A stretch of 64,000 nucleotides of DNA from contig NZ_PEEU01000001.1 in the NCBI RefSeq assembly GCF_002754195.1, positions 744,001-808,000 on the forward strand, given 5' to 3'. The notes under the pieces are model-generated. The model was not told the DNA's origin, did no database searches, and worked only from the letters and a program-made list of their open reading frames with translations. The translations under genes and the position numbers were made by a program. Below are positions 36,467 through 45,481 of the stretch, piece after piece. Positions within the stretch are counted from its first letter, which is position 1; every line of letters starts with the position of its first letter. The stretch is from Flavobacterium sp. 9. Its GTDB lineage: Bacteria; Bacteroidota; Bacteroidia; Flavobacteriales; Flavobacteriaceae.

Positions 36467-37275
36467 TTTATGTTGAAAATGATCCTCCTTTAAAATGCTT
36501 GAGCGAAGTAGCTGTTTTGATTTTAAAAATCTTATTATGGTATTTTTATAACCTCAAGAACCCATTTTTTCTTTCAATTACTTTTATTTTTACATTTCAA
36601 TTAAAAAGGATAATTCTAATATTTTAAAGACTGTAAGTTTCTTAATTTAGGTAGTCAAGAAACAATAAATTACATGAAGTAGTCTTAAAAATATTATATA
36701 TTAAAGATGCTCAGAGATGAGCATCTTTTTTTATATAGAGATATTAAATATCCTAGAGAACCGATGTTATTTGAGTTTATAGAAACTCCTATATAGTTCA
36801 TTGCATTCGAGTCAATCAGATTTTCTAATTAAAAAGTACAATACTGGGTACTTATTTAGCACCTTTACATTGTAACAACTTAATATACAGTAAGTTAAAA
36901 TGCCCTCTGAAAAATTAATTAAATAAGAAATAGTATGAAGCTAAATTCAGATTCTTGAGCAAGTTCCGGAAAAGAAAAATTAGATTTTACAAACAGTTTT
37001 TTAGAAGGATACTCTGTACTTTTGAAAAATAAGATTGCTTTTGTATTGATGTTAACTGTTCAAAGTTCATATATTTTTTATCTAGCATTTGGGAATATAC
37101 AATCAGCTTACCGATATAGTATTACAAGTTACTTGAATAAATATTCTGATAAATCTCTCCAATGCAATCATTATATGACTGGTAGTAAGTAACCTAAAAT
37201 CAGCTTTACATTAAATGACAATAATAACTGCATTGATAACTCAGTCAAGTTAGAAAATACGTTCTAAATCCAATG
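36467..37275. other. intergenic region with relic frame
   Basis: A terminator is called separately at 36703-36732. At 36935-37190 there is a plus-strand stretch open except for an early TGA, reading SGKEKLDFTNSFLEGYSV and further; it is possibly a dead small gene. Nothing else is visible. Confidence 0.4.
36703..36732 (+). terminator. rho-independent terminator
   Basis: AAAGATGCTCA and TGAGCATCTTT form an 11-bp stem with a 4-base loop, followed by further T residues. It is the first good terminator after the histone-like gene. Confidence 0.85.
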
Positions 37276-37920
37276 CTATAACTCAGCAATCAGCTCGATC
37301 ATATCGAGTTTGATAAGTTCCCAGTGTCTGCCTCTGAGACATAGCGGTTCGAAATCTTCATCAGCATCCGAAAAATCAGTAAACTGATCAATTAGAAGCT
37401 TGCGGTCATGCGTGTAGGGATATCTTTGCTCGTGCAGGGCAAACATTTGAGTTATGCTGAAATCTTTCCTGAGCATATCAATATCCCAGAAATCTTTCTT
37501 CCTTCCCCCTCTCTGAACAACGTCGAGTTTCATTGCCGCAATCTCTGATCTGCTGGCAAGCCTTATGCTTCCATACTCTTGCACAGTATCAATAAACTCA
37601 TCGGTATAATACAAATCAAGCTTTACACTTTCCTCAGCACTACGTCCCACATAATAAGACTTCCCCATACCAACAGGCCGTATATCCATACTGTCCACAT
37701 AAAAATAATGAGCCCGCAGATAATCATCAATAGCCTTAAAATCAAGGCTTCCGTAATCTGCATCACTAAATAGGTCAATATCCGCAGACATCCTGTGCCC
37801 ATAATACAAACTCAGTGCTGTGCCTCCCACCAGTCTGAAAGAATCAAATTCCTCGGCCTGCATCAAATCCTCAAGGATCGTTCTAAGTAGCGGGGTAACG
37901 GTATTAAAATGTAATGGCAT
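37276..37920 (-). CDS. AbiEii/AbiGii-type nucleotidyltransferase toxin
   Basis: A 214-residue member of the nucleotidyltransferase toxin family used in type IV-like toxin-antitoxin and abortive-infection systems. The active-site signature is present: RLVGGTALSLYYGHRMSADIDLF, i.e. the GG..AL motif and the paired aspartates of D-x-D, plus a later KLDVVQRGGRKKDFWDI. Its ATG overlaps the stop of the upstream HTH gene by one base (TAATG), so toxin translation is coupled to antitoxin translation. In characterised relatives the toxin modifies RNA, typically tRNA, with nucleotides. No target can be predicted here. Confidence 0.88.
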   Translation of the reverse strand: MPLHFNTVTPLLRTILEDLMQAEEFDSFRLVGGTALSLYYGHRMSADIDLFSDADYGSLDFKAIDDYLRAHYFYVDSMDIRPVGMGKSYYVGRSAEESVKLDLYYTDEFIDTVQEYGSIRLASRSEIAAMKLDVVQRGGRKKDFWDIDMLRKDFSITQMFALHEQRYPYTHDRKLLIDQFTDFSDADEDFEPLCLRGRHWELIKLDMIELIAEL

Positions 37921-38387
37921 TATTTAGATGTTTTTACTTTGTTTATAACATCGCTGCGATAAAATCGGATGATTTCCTGCTTCTCACTCTCATTACCTCT
38001 TTCAAAAATCCTTTTTATAACTGCTTTTTTTTGTTTCTGCCAGTCGATTTTCTTAATGTCAGTATCCCAGAAAATAATCTTTCTGATTTTATCAAGATCA
38101 GGCTTTAAATTTATTTTATTTCTGCTTAATTTTTTTTTCTGCTCTTCAATATCATAATAAACCTGAAGGGTCATAAAAAACCCTTCCTCCATGCAGAGTG
38201 ACTTCTCAATTTTCATGGCAAGAGGGATGTTCATTCTTCGCTTTCCTTTGGTTATAGCCGTTAAGGTCTGGGGGAATTCCCCAAGCTCGATGGCAAACTG
38301 TCCCTTAGCAAGCATGCGTTTTTTCAGCTCCCGCTCCAGTACAAAGCCCGGATGAATTCCCTTAATGATATCTATAGTCGTTTTCAT
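37920..38387 (-). CDS. HTH antitoxin partner of the AbiEii-type toxin
   Basis: A 155-residue protein with an XRE/HigA-like helix-turn-helix in its first 75 residues (HPGFVLERELKKRMLAKGQF, TLTAITKGKRRMNIPLAMKI) and a helical C-terminal part with lysine-rich segments. It comes first in the operon, as expected for an antitoxin that represses its own promoter. Its partner is the nucleotidyltransferase immediately downstream. It is not the classical AbiEi winged-helix antitoxin; HTH-only partners of this kind are common in Bacteroidota. Confidence 0.82.
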   Translation of the reverse strand: MKTTIDIIKGIHPGFVLERELKKRMLAKGQFAIELGEFPQTLTAITKGKRRMNIPLAMKIEKSLCMEEGFFMTLQVYYDIEEQKKKLSRNKINLKPDLDKIRKIIFWDTDIKKIDWQKQKKAVIKRIFERGNESEKQEIIRFYRSDVINKVKTSK

Positions 38388-38802
38388 AATACAAAAATAA
38401 ACAATTTTGTTTACACAATAATATTAAAGACGCATTTTAACAAACTCTTAGCTAATGAGTCGCAACAAATATTTCCATTCGAAATGGCAGAAAAGGGAGT
38501 GGATAACTTTTTTGCACAAAAAAATTAAGGCGATTTTTATAGATATTTTACCAATTAAAGTTTTGTGGCAGATTCACGGTATATGCTATTATAGAAAAGC
38601 AGAAATTCAGCAAAAGTAAGCATTAGAGAATTTAGGTTCGAATGTGCAACTGCCATCTAAAAGGGCAATTTTGTGCAAAAATTTAGCAGTAGTCTTTTTT
38701 AATTTTAAAGGTCATTTAAAAATTTATTGTCCTTTAATTTCAATCGTATCCCCAGTAATTCATAATTGGATTTAAAATGTATTCCGAAAGGTATTTTTTT
38801 TT
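38388..38802. other. intergenic region without a visible gene
   Basis: This region contains the start region of the toxin-antitoxin operon at its left edge and otherwise short, closed frames. Confidence 0.35.
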
Positions 38803-39262
38803 CTATTTTTCTTCAAACTGCTCTTTAGGCGGTAAATCGGTCCAGTATTCAGCAACTATTATCCCATCTTTGTGCATTTCAAGTAATTCACTAGTTACGA
38901 CTGCTTTCTGCGCAGAGTATTAATCCAATTGGTGTTTTTTTACCTTCTTTCTTTTCCTACTTGTCCAACCATCACAAACACAATTCCATTTGTCTTTTAT
39001 GTTTAGCTTGGAATTTCCATAATTTTAATTCAATTGCTACTAGTCTTTTTAATTTACGATGATAAAATAGTAAATCTAAATTAAAATCTTCACCATCTAT
39101 AATCATTCTTTTTTGGCGTTCCACAAATGTAAATCCCTTCCCTTGCCCAAGAATGAATTTTTCTAACCCATACAATATTGCCTGCTCTAAATCCTTTTCA
39201 AAATAGACATTTCCAAAATTTAGAAAATCTAATAAATAAGGATTTTTAAATGAGTATTGTAA
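38803..39262 (-). pseudogene. YhcG-type (DUF1016) PD-(D/E)XK nuclease pseudogene
   Basis: The C-terminal nuclease half can be followed in pieces: LQYSFKNPYLLDFLNFGNVYF, DLEQAILYGLEKFILGQGKG, FVERQKRMIIDGEDFNLDLL, FYHRKLKRLVAIELK, then after a stop KTPIGLILCAESS, and at the end DGIIVAEYWTDLPPK. The PD-(D/E)XK residues (E, D, E-x-K in IDGEDFNLDL and AIELKL) are visible. At least two stops or frameshifts and the missing N-terminal half show the gene is dead. YhcG proteins are associated with mobile and defence loci. Confidence 0.82.
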
Positions 39263-39628
39263 ATTATATGGAGATGATGTATAGCGATATCACCTTTACT
39301 TAAAAAATGTTTTCGAAAAGGCAATTACATTTTAAATAATTTGTTTTATTAGAAAATGTTTTAAGGTTTTATGAGATCGCTTTTACAAATAAAAAACAAT
39401 CGTTTTCTCTGGGCAATTTTAAGACTAACCTAATAAATATTGATCAAATTAATTCACAAAAAAGACAATTCAACCTATTTTTGAAAAAGCAAAAAATCCA
39501 AAGCTAAAGATATACCAACTAATTGATAAAAAAGAACTACTATCGAAAATTAATAATGGAATTATACTAAAAGTGCAACTAGACATACTAAATCTAAGCC
39601 TATTTTGATTTCGGACAAAAAAATAAAA
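39263..39628. other. intergenic region without a visible gene
   Basis: AT-rich with no convincing frame. The N-terminal half of the YhcG gene that should lie here is not recognisable. Confidence 0.35.
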
Positions 39629-39871
39629 CTAAGATTTTTTTAAAATATAAATGACAATTTCTTCTTCTAGCTCCTTTGATAAATTTTCTTCTTTTAATAT
39701 GTGATAGAAAAATTTTTCAATTTTTCTATCACATATATCTGCATTTTGTTTACTTCTACAATACTCATCACAAATCAATTTAAAATGATTATCAATGAAA
39801 TATAATACCTCCAGAGACTCAAGATATTCGATAAACTTTAGATGATATAATTCTTTAGGGATAGAAATCAT
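39629..39871 (-). CDS. small hypothetical protein with internal palindrome
   Basis: An 80-residue acidic, helical frame (FIEYLESLEVLYFIDNHFKL, ILKEENLSKELEEEIVIYIL) with no recognised family. Its middle contains an exact 18-bp inverted repeat (39697-39736), so the mRNA or the DNA can form a strong hairpin in the coding part. The gene may be real, but its surroundings are degenerate. Confidence 0.4.
   Translation of the reverse strand: MISIPKELYHLKFIEYLESLEVLYFIDNHFKLICDEYCRSKQNADICDRKIEKFFYHILKEENLSKELEEEIVIYILKKS
39697..39736. repeat. perfect 18-bp inverted repeat
   Basis: ATATGTGATAGAAAAATT (39697-39714) and its exact complement (39719-39736) are separated by the four bases TTTC. It lies within the 80-codon frame. 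Confidence 0.9.
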
Positions 39872-40652
39872 TTATTAGCTTTTACTTTAAACTAAGTTAT
39901 TGATAATTTTCATTTCAAAATTTAAACTATTGTTTCAAATTATAAAATGGAACTGATTTAGTAATATTCGCAAGACCTTTCTTATCGCACAGGATAATTA
40001 CAAATCAATCCTCAATTATTTTGAGATAGAATATTACTAAAAAAAAGATTAGTTATAAAATTGTTTAATTTTGAATTACAAAAAATAAATTATAAGAATC
40101 ATTTTAAATAAGTTAAATTTTATAATCTATTTAAAAAAATGATTATTAAAATTTCGTGGTAAAATCGTGGCACACTAGATATGGAAGGGATACCTTTTTT
40201 AGCACAGAAAGCTGAGGCAGTTAATCTAAAAAGTATTAAAAACTAAAAATATAAGTAGATGGAGTAGACAAAGACTAACTTCAAAATCCTAGAACTACTT
40301 GAACTAAAAAAAACTAATAATTATCAAAAAAGCAGTTATTTTTATCAAAAAAAGAATAACTTTGGTTCGGTGATCAAAATGAACTATAAATTCAACAAAA
40401 CAAAAATTTAAATAAATGACAATCAATTATTTAAACCGTTACTAAATTCAAAAAATTGACGCTTTTATTTTCGTGGCAACATCGTGGCACAATAGGTTTT
40501 AAAAAATAAAAAACGCAGGAAATAAGCGGGTTCACATCTTATGGTTCGAATCCTGCTCTCCCCACGGAAAGGCCGAAAAGTCGAAAAAATGTAAGTTTTC
40601 AATCTTTTCAAAAAGCCTTAAAAAATGTCTTAAAGCCAGTAAATCCGATGAT
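39872..40652. other. island-end region with repeated GTGGCA motifs
   Basis: There are no genes. Motifs of the form GTGGyAaaATCGTGGCACA occur at about 40157-40176 and 40471-40492. The second is followed about 70 bases later by the tRNA-end-like core at 40544. This looks like the end of one or more integrated elements. Confidence 0.5.
40544..40565 (+). repeat. tRNA-3'-end-like att core, left copy
   Basis: This sequence contains TTCGAATCCTGCTCTCCCC, which reads as the T-loop and 3' acceptor strand of a tRNA. The 5' parts of a tRNA are absent. An exact 22-base copy lies at 47554-47575, 7,010 bases away in the same orientation. The following 80 bases also resemble each other (both contain CAATCTTTTCAAAAA), as do the GTGGCA-type motifs about 70 bases before each. 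This is the arrangement left by site-specific integration at a tRNA gene. Confidence 0.7.
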
Positions 40653-40690
40653 TGGACTTGCAACAAAAAGTCGGACAAATTTTCTAAGAC

Positions 40691-41521
40691 CTATGCTACA
40701 CTTTCTATTTTATAAAATTCTAGTTCCATTTCTTTAGGTGTTTTATATCCCAAAGAAGAATGCAGACGTTTTCTATTATACCATACTTCTATATATTCAA
40801 AGACTGCTAATTTAGCTTCTTCAATGGTTGTGAATTTATGCTGATAGATAAGTTCTGCTTTAAGGGTCTTGAAAAAACTTTCAGCTACAGCATTATCCCA
40901 ACAATTAGCTTTTCTACTCATACTTTGAGTGATTAAAGTATTTTTATTAATCAATTTTCTGAATTCTATCGAAGCATATTGTATTCCTCTATCTGAATGA
41001 AAAAGTAAAGATTCTGTTATTTCTCTTTTTGATACTGCCATTTTCCAAGCTGGAATAATCGTTTGATCGGTATACATTCGTGTGCTTAATGACCATCCTA
41101 TAACCTGCCTGTCATATAAATCAATAATAGTAGTAAGATATAACCAGCCGGCAGCTGTTCTTATATAGGTTATATCAGACACCCAAACCTCATTAAGTGA
41201 TTTTGGTGTAAAATTTCTATTGAGATGATTACTGCACACTGGATATCGATGATTAGAATCTGTGGTTACTTTAAAGCGTCTTTTAAGTTTACTTCTCCAG
41301 CCATTAAGAAGCATCAATTTAGCAACTTTCCTTTTGGATATTTTATATCCTTTTCTTTTTAGCTGTTCCGCTATTCTGGGACTTCCGTAAGTTTGACTGC
41401 TTAGATCAAAAACTTCTTTTATTAAATCTGTAAATAGACTATTTTCTATAAATCTATTAGAAGGACCGCCACTGAACCATCTATAATAACTACTTCGGCT
41501 TACTTTTAAAACGCTGCACAT
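40691..41521 (-). CDS. IS3-family transposase OrfB (copy 1)
   Basis: A 276-residue integrase-core (rve) protein with the DDE residues in VSDITYIRT, FHSDRGIQYAS and NCWDNAVAESFFKTLKAEL. The N-terminal HTH_21 region (YGSPRIAEQLKRKGY) is present. The true product is likely an OrfAB fusion made by a -1 frameshift at A-AAA-AAG near the end of orfA. The open frame upstream of the listed ATG runs back to that site. It appears intact. Confidence 0.93.
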   Translation of the reverse strand: MCSVLKVSRSSYYRWFSGGPSNRFIENSLFTDLIKEVFDLSSQTYGSPRIAEQLKRKGYKISKRKVAKLMLLNGWRSKLKRRFKVTTDSNHRYPVCSNHLNRNFTPKSLNEVWVSDITYIRTAAGWLYLTTIIDLYDRQVIGWSLSTRMYTDQTIIPAWKMAVSKREITESLLFHSDRGIQYASIEFRKLINKNTLITQSMSRKANCWDNAVAESFFKTLKAELIYQHKFTTIEEAKLAVFEYIEVWYNRKRLHSSLGYKTPKEMELEFYKIESVA

Positions 41522-41553
41522 CTTTTCAATAGGATATAAATGTTTATAGCTGA

Positions 41554-41856
41554 CTATAAATTGGTAGATTTCCCATCGCTCTTGGAAAAGATGTGAACGG
41601 CCTTTTTTAATATCTCAAGCTCTAATTCTTTTTCTTTAAGGGCTTTTCGTAATTGTTTTACTTCTAAAGAATCTATCTCTGTCTTTTTAGAAATAATTGG
41701 TTGTAGATTAGTAAATGTTTTTTGAGAAGACCTCCATTTATAAATACGCTCTACCTGGACGCCTAGTTCATCTGCTAATTCTTTGATGTTTTCTCGCTCG
41801 TAACTTAATCGTACTGCTGATGATTTAAACTCAGCACTGTAAACTCGTTTTTTCAT
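41554..41856 (-). CDS. IS3-family OrfA (copy 1)
   Basis: A 100-residue protein with the transposase-8 helix-turn-helix (YSAEFKSSAVRLSYERENIK, ELGVQVERIYKWR) followed by a leucine-zipper-like coiled coil (VKQLRKALKEKELELEILKK). It regulates and supplies the DNA-binding half of transposition. A slippery sequence lies in the LKK codons near its end. Confidence 0.92.
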   Translation of the reverse strand: MKKRVYSAEFKSSAVRLSYERENIKELADELGVQVERIYKWRSSQKTFTNLQPIISKKTEIDSLEVKQLRKALKEKELELEILKKAVHIFSKSDGKSTNL

Positions 41857-41924
41857 AATTCTAAGATATTTATTTTTATTTAAACAGTCTTAAAATTTAT
41901 GTCCCAGTAAATGTAGCAACTCCA

Positions 41925-42244
41925 TCCTAATTTTTTTTTTTAATAGGCACACACTTCAGTACTAAACTTTTAAGATTCAATTTTTACCAAAACTATCTCG
42001 CCGTCGCTGGTTAGGTTTTTTTATGATGTTACAATTCTTCTCAAACCCGTCTTAAGTCCCTAACTTTTAATTTTTAATTAGTTATGAATCTCAAATATAG
42101 CTATTTTATTAAAAAAGAAAATACAAATTTATTAATTGTCTTTAATGAAAACTATACCTGCCACTGATCTTTGTTTATCCCTGCTCAAGCATCACAAAAC
42201 TTATTAGCCACAGGTTCCTGAAGCTTTTCTAAAATCAGTTTCTT
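41925..42244. other. spacer between IS copy 1 and the cysteine-rich gene
   Basis: No gene or clear structure is seen. Confidence 0.35.
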
Positions 42245-42493
42245 TTAAATAAATGCCCATTCCAAATATCTCACAGGCGCCAAATAGGAAGGGATTACCA
42301 CGCAGCTTCCCCCGCCGGAACAGTGCGCGGATCTGCTGCAGTTGGAGCACGCGCTGCAGTAGGCGCTTCCGGTGCATCTTCCAGCCTCTTCCTTTTTTGC
42401 CTCGCAGCTACTTGCCATCAGTCTGCTGTTCTGGGCATCGGCTGCCAATGCTGTTAAAAGGAAAAAGGTGCAAAAAGCTATTGTCTTAATCAT
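42245..42493 (-). CDS. small secreted cysteine-rich protein
   Basis: The start at 42493 gives an 82-residue protein with a signal peptide (MIKTIAFCTFFLLTALAADA). The mature part is rich in cysteine and small residues (GRCTGSAYCSACSNCSRSAHC, GGGSC). The CxxC spacing resembles small Bacteroidota proteins with repeated C-x-x-C 'TGS..C.AC.NCS.C.HC' motifs that may bind metal. Here the last C-x-x-C pairs appear lost (SCVVIPSY), and the tail LAPVRYLEWAFI looks unrelated, so the 3' end may be frameshifted or replaced. The G+C content is higher than its surroundings. Confidence 0.5.
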   Translation of the reverse strand: MIKTIAFCTFFLLTALAADAQNSRLMASSCEAKKEEAGRCTGSAYCSACSNCSRSAHCSGGGSCVVIPSYLAPVRYLEWAFI

Positions 42494-42753
42494 GGATATA
42501 AACTTTGGACTTGCCTCCAAAGTGCCACAAAAAGCTAAGGCTATTTTTATAAATTTTTCCCTTTTAATCTTTGTGGTAGAATCATGGCACAATATATTTC
42601 GAACAATCAAAAATCTAGTAAAATCAAAACCTAATTAGTCAGGGTTCGAGTATATTAAAGAAGGGTTTAGATAGCTGGAAAAATTTAAATAGCATTATTA
42701 TAAATATGGGTGCAGAATCGGTGCATCATTTTCAGGAACCAAATTAAAACTCT

Positions 42754-42978
42754 GTGAAACAAATATTTAAAATCTTAAGTTCGAAACATTACTACACCAG
42801 CAACTATGATTTGTCTAAGTTTGACACCAGTTTCTTTGGAATGGGAATGAAATTTACTCCCCTTAATGGATTTTTTGGTCTTAAACACTGGAATACCTTC
42901 GAGATACGTTATGGTCATTATACCAGAACTGCCAATATGACTTCGGATATTATTAGCATAAATATTAAATATAAATAG
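42754..42978 (+). pseudogene. DUF3570-type outer-membrane protein fragment
   Basis: Seventy-four codons match the C-terminal barrel strands of DUF3570 proteins: SKHYYTSNYDLSKFDTSFFG, MGMKFTPLNGFFGLKHWNTF, EIRYGHYTRT, and a final IISINIKYK. A full family member has about 400 residues, so only the last sixth survives, with no signal peptide. DUF3570 genes normally travel with a thioredoxin-like protein, a small lipoprotein and an ApbE-like flavin transferase, none of which is seen here. Confidence 0.65.
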
Positions 42979-42992
42979 TTCTGAAAATAAAA

Positions 42993-43037
42993 AATAAACG
43001 TGCATAAATCATTCAATTTATGCACGTTTATTTTTTT
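42993..43037. terminator. bidirectional rho-independent terminator
   Basis: AATAAACGTGCATAAAT and ATTTATGCACGTTTATT form a 17-bp perfect stem with a six-base loop, followed by T residues. It lies right after the DUF3570 fragment and could serve both that fragment and the convergent PAP2 gene. Confidence 0.9.
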
Positions 43038-43179
43038 ATAGTCGTTACGAAACTTTTTAAGAACCATTCTTGCCTGATTTGAATAAAAATGCTCTATCTA
43101 ATTATAAGTTTTTAACTACTGTAATCTGCTGAGAAACTTACAACTTCTGTTCAGCAGTTTATATGTATTGTTTTTGCCG

Positions 43180-43926
43180 CTAAAATGTCATTGCCATTGC
43201 TAAACCATATTGCTTTCCATTGTAAGTGGGCATAATTACTCCGTTTAGGTTTTCTTTTTTTCTGAATACTGATTTCATAATAAGAGGATGAATCCAATAT
43301 GCTATTTTAGTACTTAAAATTCCAATACCAGCTCCGGCGGCAACATCACTAAACCAATGTCTGTCATTGTACATTCTAAAAAATCCGGTTCCAGCTGCAA
43401 CCAAATAACCAGAGATCCCACACCAGACAGATACATCTTTATATTCCTGGTACAAAAACTCAGCACCCATGAAAGCCGTTGCCGTATGTCCGGAAGGAAA
43501 TGAGTTGTTTGAAGTCCTGTCTGGGCGCATCTCGTTTCCTGTGTGTTTTATTATATTGACTGTTGTGCCCATAATCAGATAGGCAGTAGTTAAAATAACT
43601 GTGCGGTCCCTAAAATTATTTTTCCCTTTTACCCCAGCTGCATTAAGTGCATATACAGATAGAAAAGTACTGTACTGCGAAAAATCATCAATAGTGAACT
43701 TCTCGTCAATGTGCTCATTGAGTTCTGCTTTGGTATCGGTATTGATATCTTTAAGGGTGTGGCTTTCCAGCCCAATAACTCCATAGCTGATTAAAGCGAC
43801 GGGGATAATCAATGCTTCGTATTTAAATTTGATATTCTTGTTTGCAGTTATACTGTCGTGGTTTTTGTCCTGCCCAAAAATATTCAAGGCCAAGAGACTA
43901 AATAAAATCAGCAATTTATTTTTCAT
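43180..43926 (-). CDS. PAP2-family phosphatase
   Basis: A 248-residue exported or membrane phosphatase with a signal peptide (MKNKLLILFSLLALNIFGQ). The three PAP2 signature motifs are complete: KHTGNEMRP, SFPSGHTA and RMYNDRHWFSD. It should remove phosphate from lipid or small-molecule phosphates at the periplasmic face, for example undecaprenyl pyrophosphate or phosphatidic acid. It sits as cargo between the two inverted IS3 copies, next to unrelated relics, and is convergent with the DUF3570 fragment. Confidence 0.88.
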   Translation of the reverse strand: MKNKLLILFSLLALNIFGQDKNHDSITANKNIKFKYEALIIPVALISYGVIGLESHTLKDINTDTKAELNEHIDEKFTIDDFSQYSTFLSVYALNAAGVKGKNNFRDRTVILTTAYLIMGTTVNIIKHTGNEMRPDRTSNNSFPSGHTATAFMGAEFLYQEYKDVSVWCGISGYLVAAGTGFFRMYNDRHWFSDVAAGAGIGILSTKIAYWIHPLIMKSVFRKKENLNGVIMPTYNGKQYGLAMAMTF

Positions 43927-44247
43927 TTATTTTTTTATTAAGGTGAACTTATTGATATATAAATATTTTATGATTTATTATATTCAAATTTATTAGAATT
44001 TTGTCAAAAAGAACCAGGAGAGGTTTTTATTAAAAATAAATTCCAACAGGAATTTTGAAGGACATGATATTGTTAGTTATTTCGCTTATTTTCTAATTTT
44101 TTCAGTATAAATCTCCACCGATGAAGATTGTTTATCATGACCAATATTCTCACTATAATAGAAAATATAATAATGCTGGTTGCAATTATCAAGGTTAAAG
44201 ACAGAAAAGATTGCATTGATGTTTCTATTAGAAGTACAAATGCAAAA
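43927..44247. other. spacer between the PAP2 gene and IS copy 2
   Basis: No gene is seen. The continuation of the oxidoreductase gene broken by IS copy 2 is not found here, so the insertion was accompanied by loss of flanking DNA. Confidence 0.4.
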
Positions 44248-44315
44248 TGGAGTTGCTACATTTACTGGGACATAAATTTTAAGACTGTTTAAATAAAAAT
44301 AAATATCTTAGAATT

Positions 44316-44618
44316 ATGAAAAAACGAGTTTACAGTGCTGAGTTTAAATCATCAGCAGTACGATTAAGTTACGAGCGAGAAAACATCAAAGAATTAGCAG
44401 ATGAACTAGGCGTCCAGGTAGAGCGTATTTATAAATGGAGGTCTTCTCAAAAAACATTTACTAATCTACAACCAATTATTTCTAAAAAGACAGAGATAGA
44501 TTCTTTAGAAGTAAAACAATTACGAAAAGCCCTTAAAGAAAAAGAATTAGAGCTTGAGATATTAAAAAAGGCCGTTCACATCTTTTCCAAGAGCGATGGG
44601 AAATCTACCAATTTATAG
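44316..44618 (+). CDS. IS3-family OrfA (copy 2)
   Basis: Identical at protein level to copy 1. The frameshift site A-AAA-AAG is at 44564-44570 in the phase TTA-AAA-AAG expected for a -1 slip. After the slip the frame continues GRSHLFQERWEIYQF... into OrfB without a stop. Confidence 0.92.
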   Translation: MKKRVYSAEFKSSAVRLSYERENIKELADELGVQVERIYKWRSSQKTFTNLQPIISKKTEIDSLEVKQLRKALKEKELELEILKKAVHIFSKSDGKSTNL

Positions 44619-44650
44619 TCAGCTATAAACATTTATATCCTATTGAAAAG

Positions 44651-45481
44651 ATGTGCAGCGTTTTAAAAGTAAGCCGAAGTAGTTATTATAGATGGTTCAG
44701 TGGCGGTCCTTCTAATAGATTTATAGAAAATAGTCTATTTACAGATTTAATAAAAGAAGTTTTTGATCTAAGCAGTCAAACTTACGGAAGTCCCAGAATA
44801 GCGGAACAGCTAAAAAGAAAAGGATATAAAATATCCAAAAGGAAAGTTGCTAAATTGATGCTTCTTAATGGCTGGAGAAGTAAACTTAAAAGACGCTTTA
44901 AAGTAACCACAGATTCTAATCATCGATATCCAGTGTGCAGTAATCATCTCAATAGAAATTTTACACCAAAATCACTTAATGAGGTTTGGGTGTCTGATAT
45001 AACCTATATAAGAACAGCTGCCGGCTGGTTATATCTTACTACTATTATTGATTTATATGACAGGCAGGTTATAGGATGGTCATTAAGCACACGAATGTAT
45101 ACCGATCAAACGATTATTCCAGCTTGGAAAATGGCAGTATCAAAAAGAGAAATAACAGAATCTTTACTTTTTCATTCAGATAGAGGAATACAATATGCTT
45201 CGATAGAATTCAGAAAATTGATTAATAAAAATACTTTAATCACTCAAAGTATGAGTAGAAAAGCTAATTGTTGGGATAATGCTGTAGCTGAAAGTTTTTT
45301 CAAGACCCTTAAAGCAGAACTTATCTATCAGCATAAATTCACAACCATTGAAGAAGCTAAATTAGCAGTCTTTGAATATATAGAAGTATGGTATAATAGA
45401 AAACGTCTGCATTCTTCTTTGGGATATAAAACACCTAAAGAAATGGAACTAGAATTTTATAAAATAGAAAGTGTAGCATAG
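44651..45481 (+). CDS. IS3-family transposase OrfB (copy 2)
   Basis: Identical at protein level to copy 1: an rve core with intact DDE residues. The frame upstream of the annotated ATG (44570-44650) is open and reads a typical OrfB N-terminus (SYKHLYPIEKMCSVLKVSRS), supporting translation as an OrfAB fusion. Confidence 0.93.
   Translation: MCSVLKVSRSSYYRWFSGGPSNRFIENSLFTDLIKEVFDLSSQTYGSPRIAEQLKRKGYKISKRKVAKLMLLNGWRSKLKRRFKVTTDSNHRYPVCSNHLNRNFTPKSLNEVWVSDITYIRTAAGWLYLTTIIDLYDRQVIGWSLSTRMYTDQTIIPAWKMAVSKREITESLLFHSDRGIQYASIEFRKLINKNTLITQSMSRKANCWDNAVAESFFKTLKAELIYQHKFTTIEEAKLAVFEYIEVWYNRKRLHSSLGYKTPKEMELEFYKIESVA

Larger units (their letters stand above)
40653..41924 (-). mobile_element. IS3-family insertion sequence, copy 1
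   Basis: A 1,272-bp element with imperfect terminal inverted repeats beginning TGGACTTGCAACA and TGGAGTTGCTACA. It encodes orfA and orfB, and appears identical to the inverted copy at 44248-45519. No short target duplication is evident, which suggests rearrangement between copies. It is inserted in a terminator-like region just right of the att-like core. Confidence 0.88.

Noticed and set aside
36935..37195. A frame with an early TGA that could be read as selenocysteine
   Set aside because: No selenocysteine-insertion hairpin or selenoprotein family similarity is visible; a dead small gene is the simpler reading.
40544..40565. A tRNA gene
   Set aside because: Only the T-loop and the 3' strand are present; no D-arm, anticodon arm or pairing 5' acceptor strand precedes them. 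The same holds for 47554-47575.
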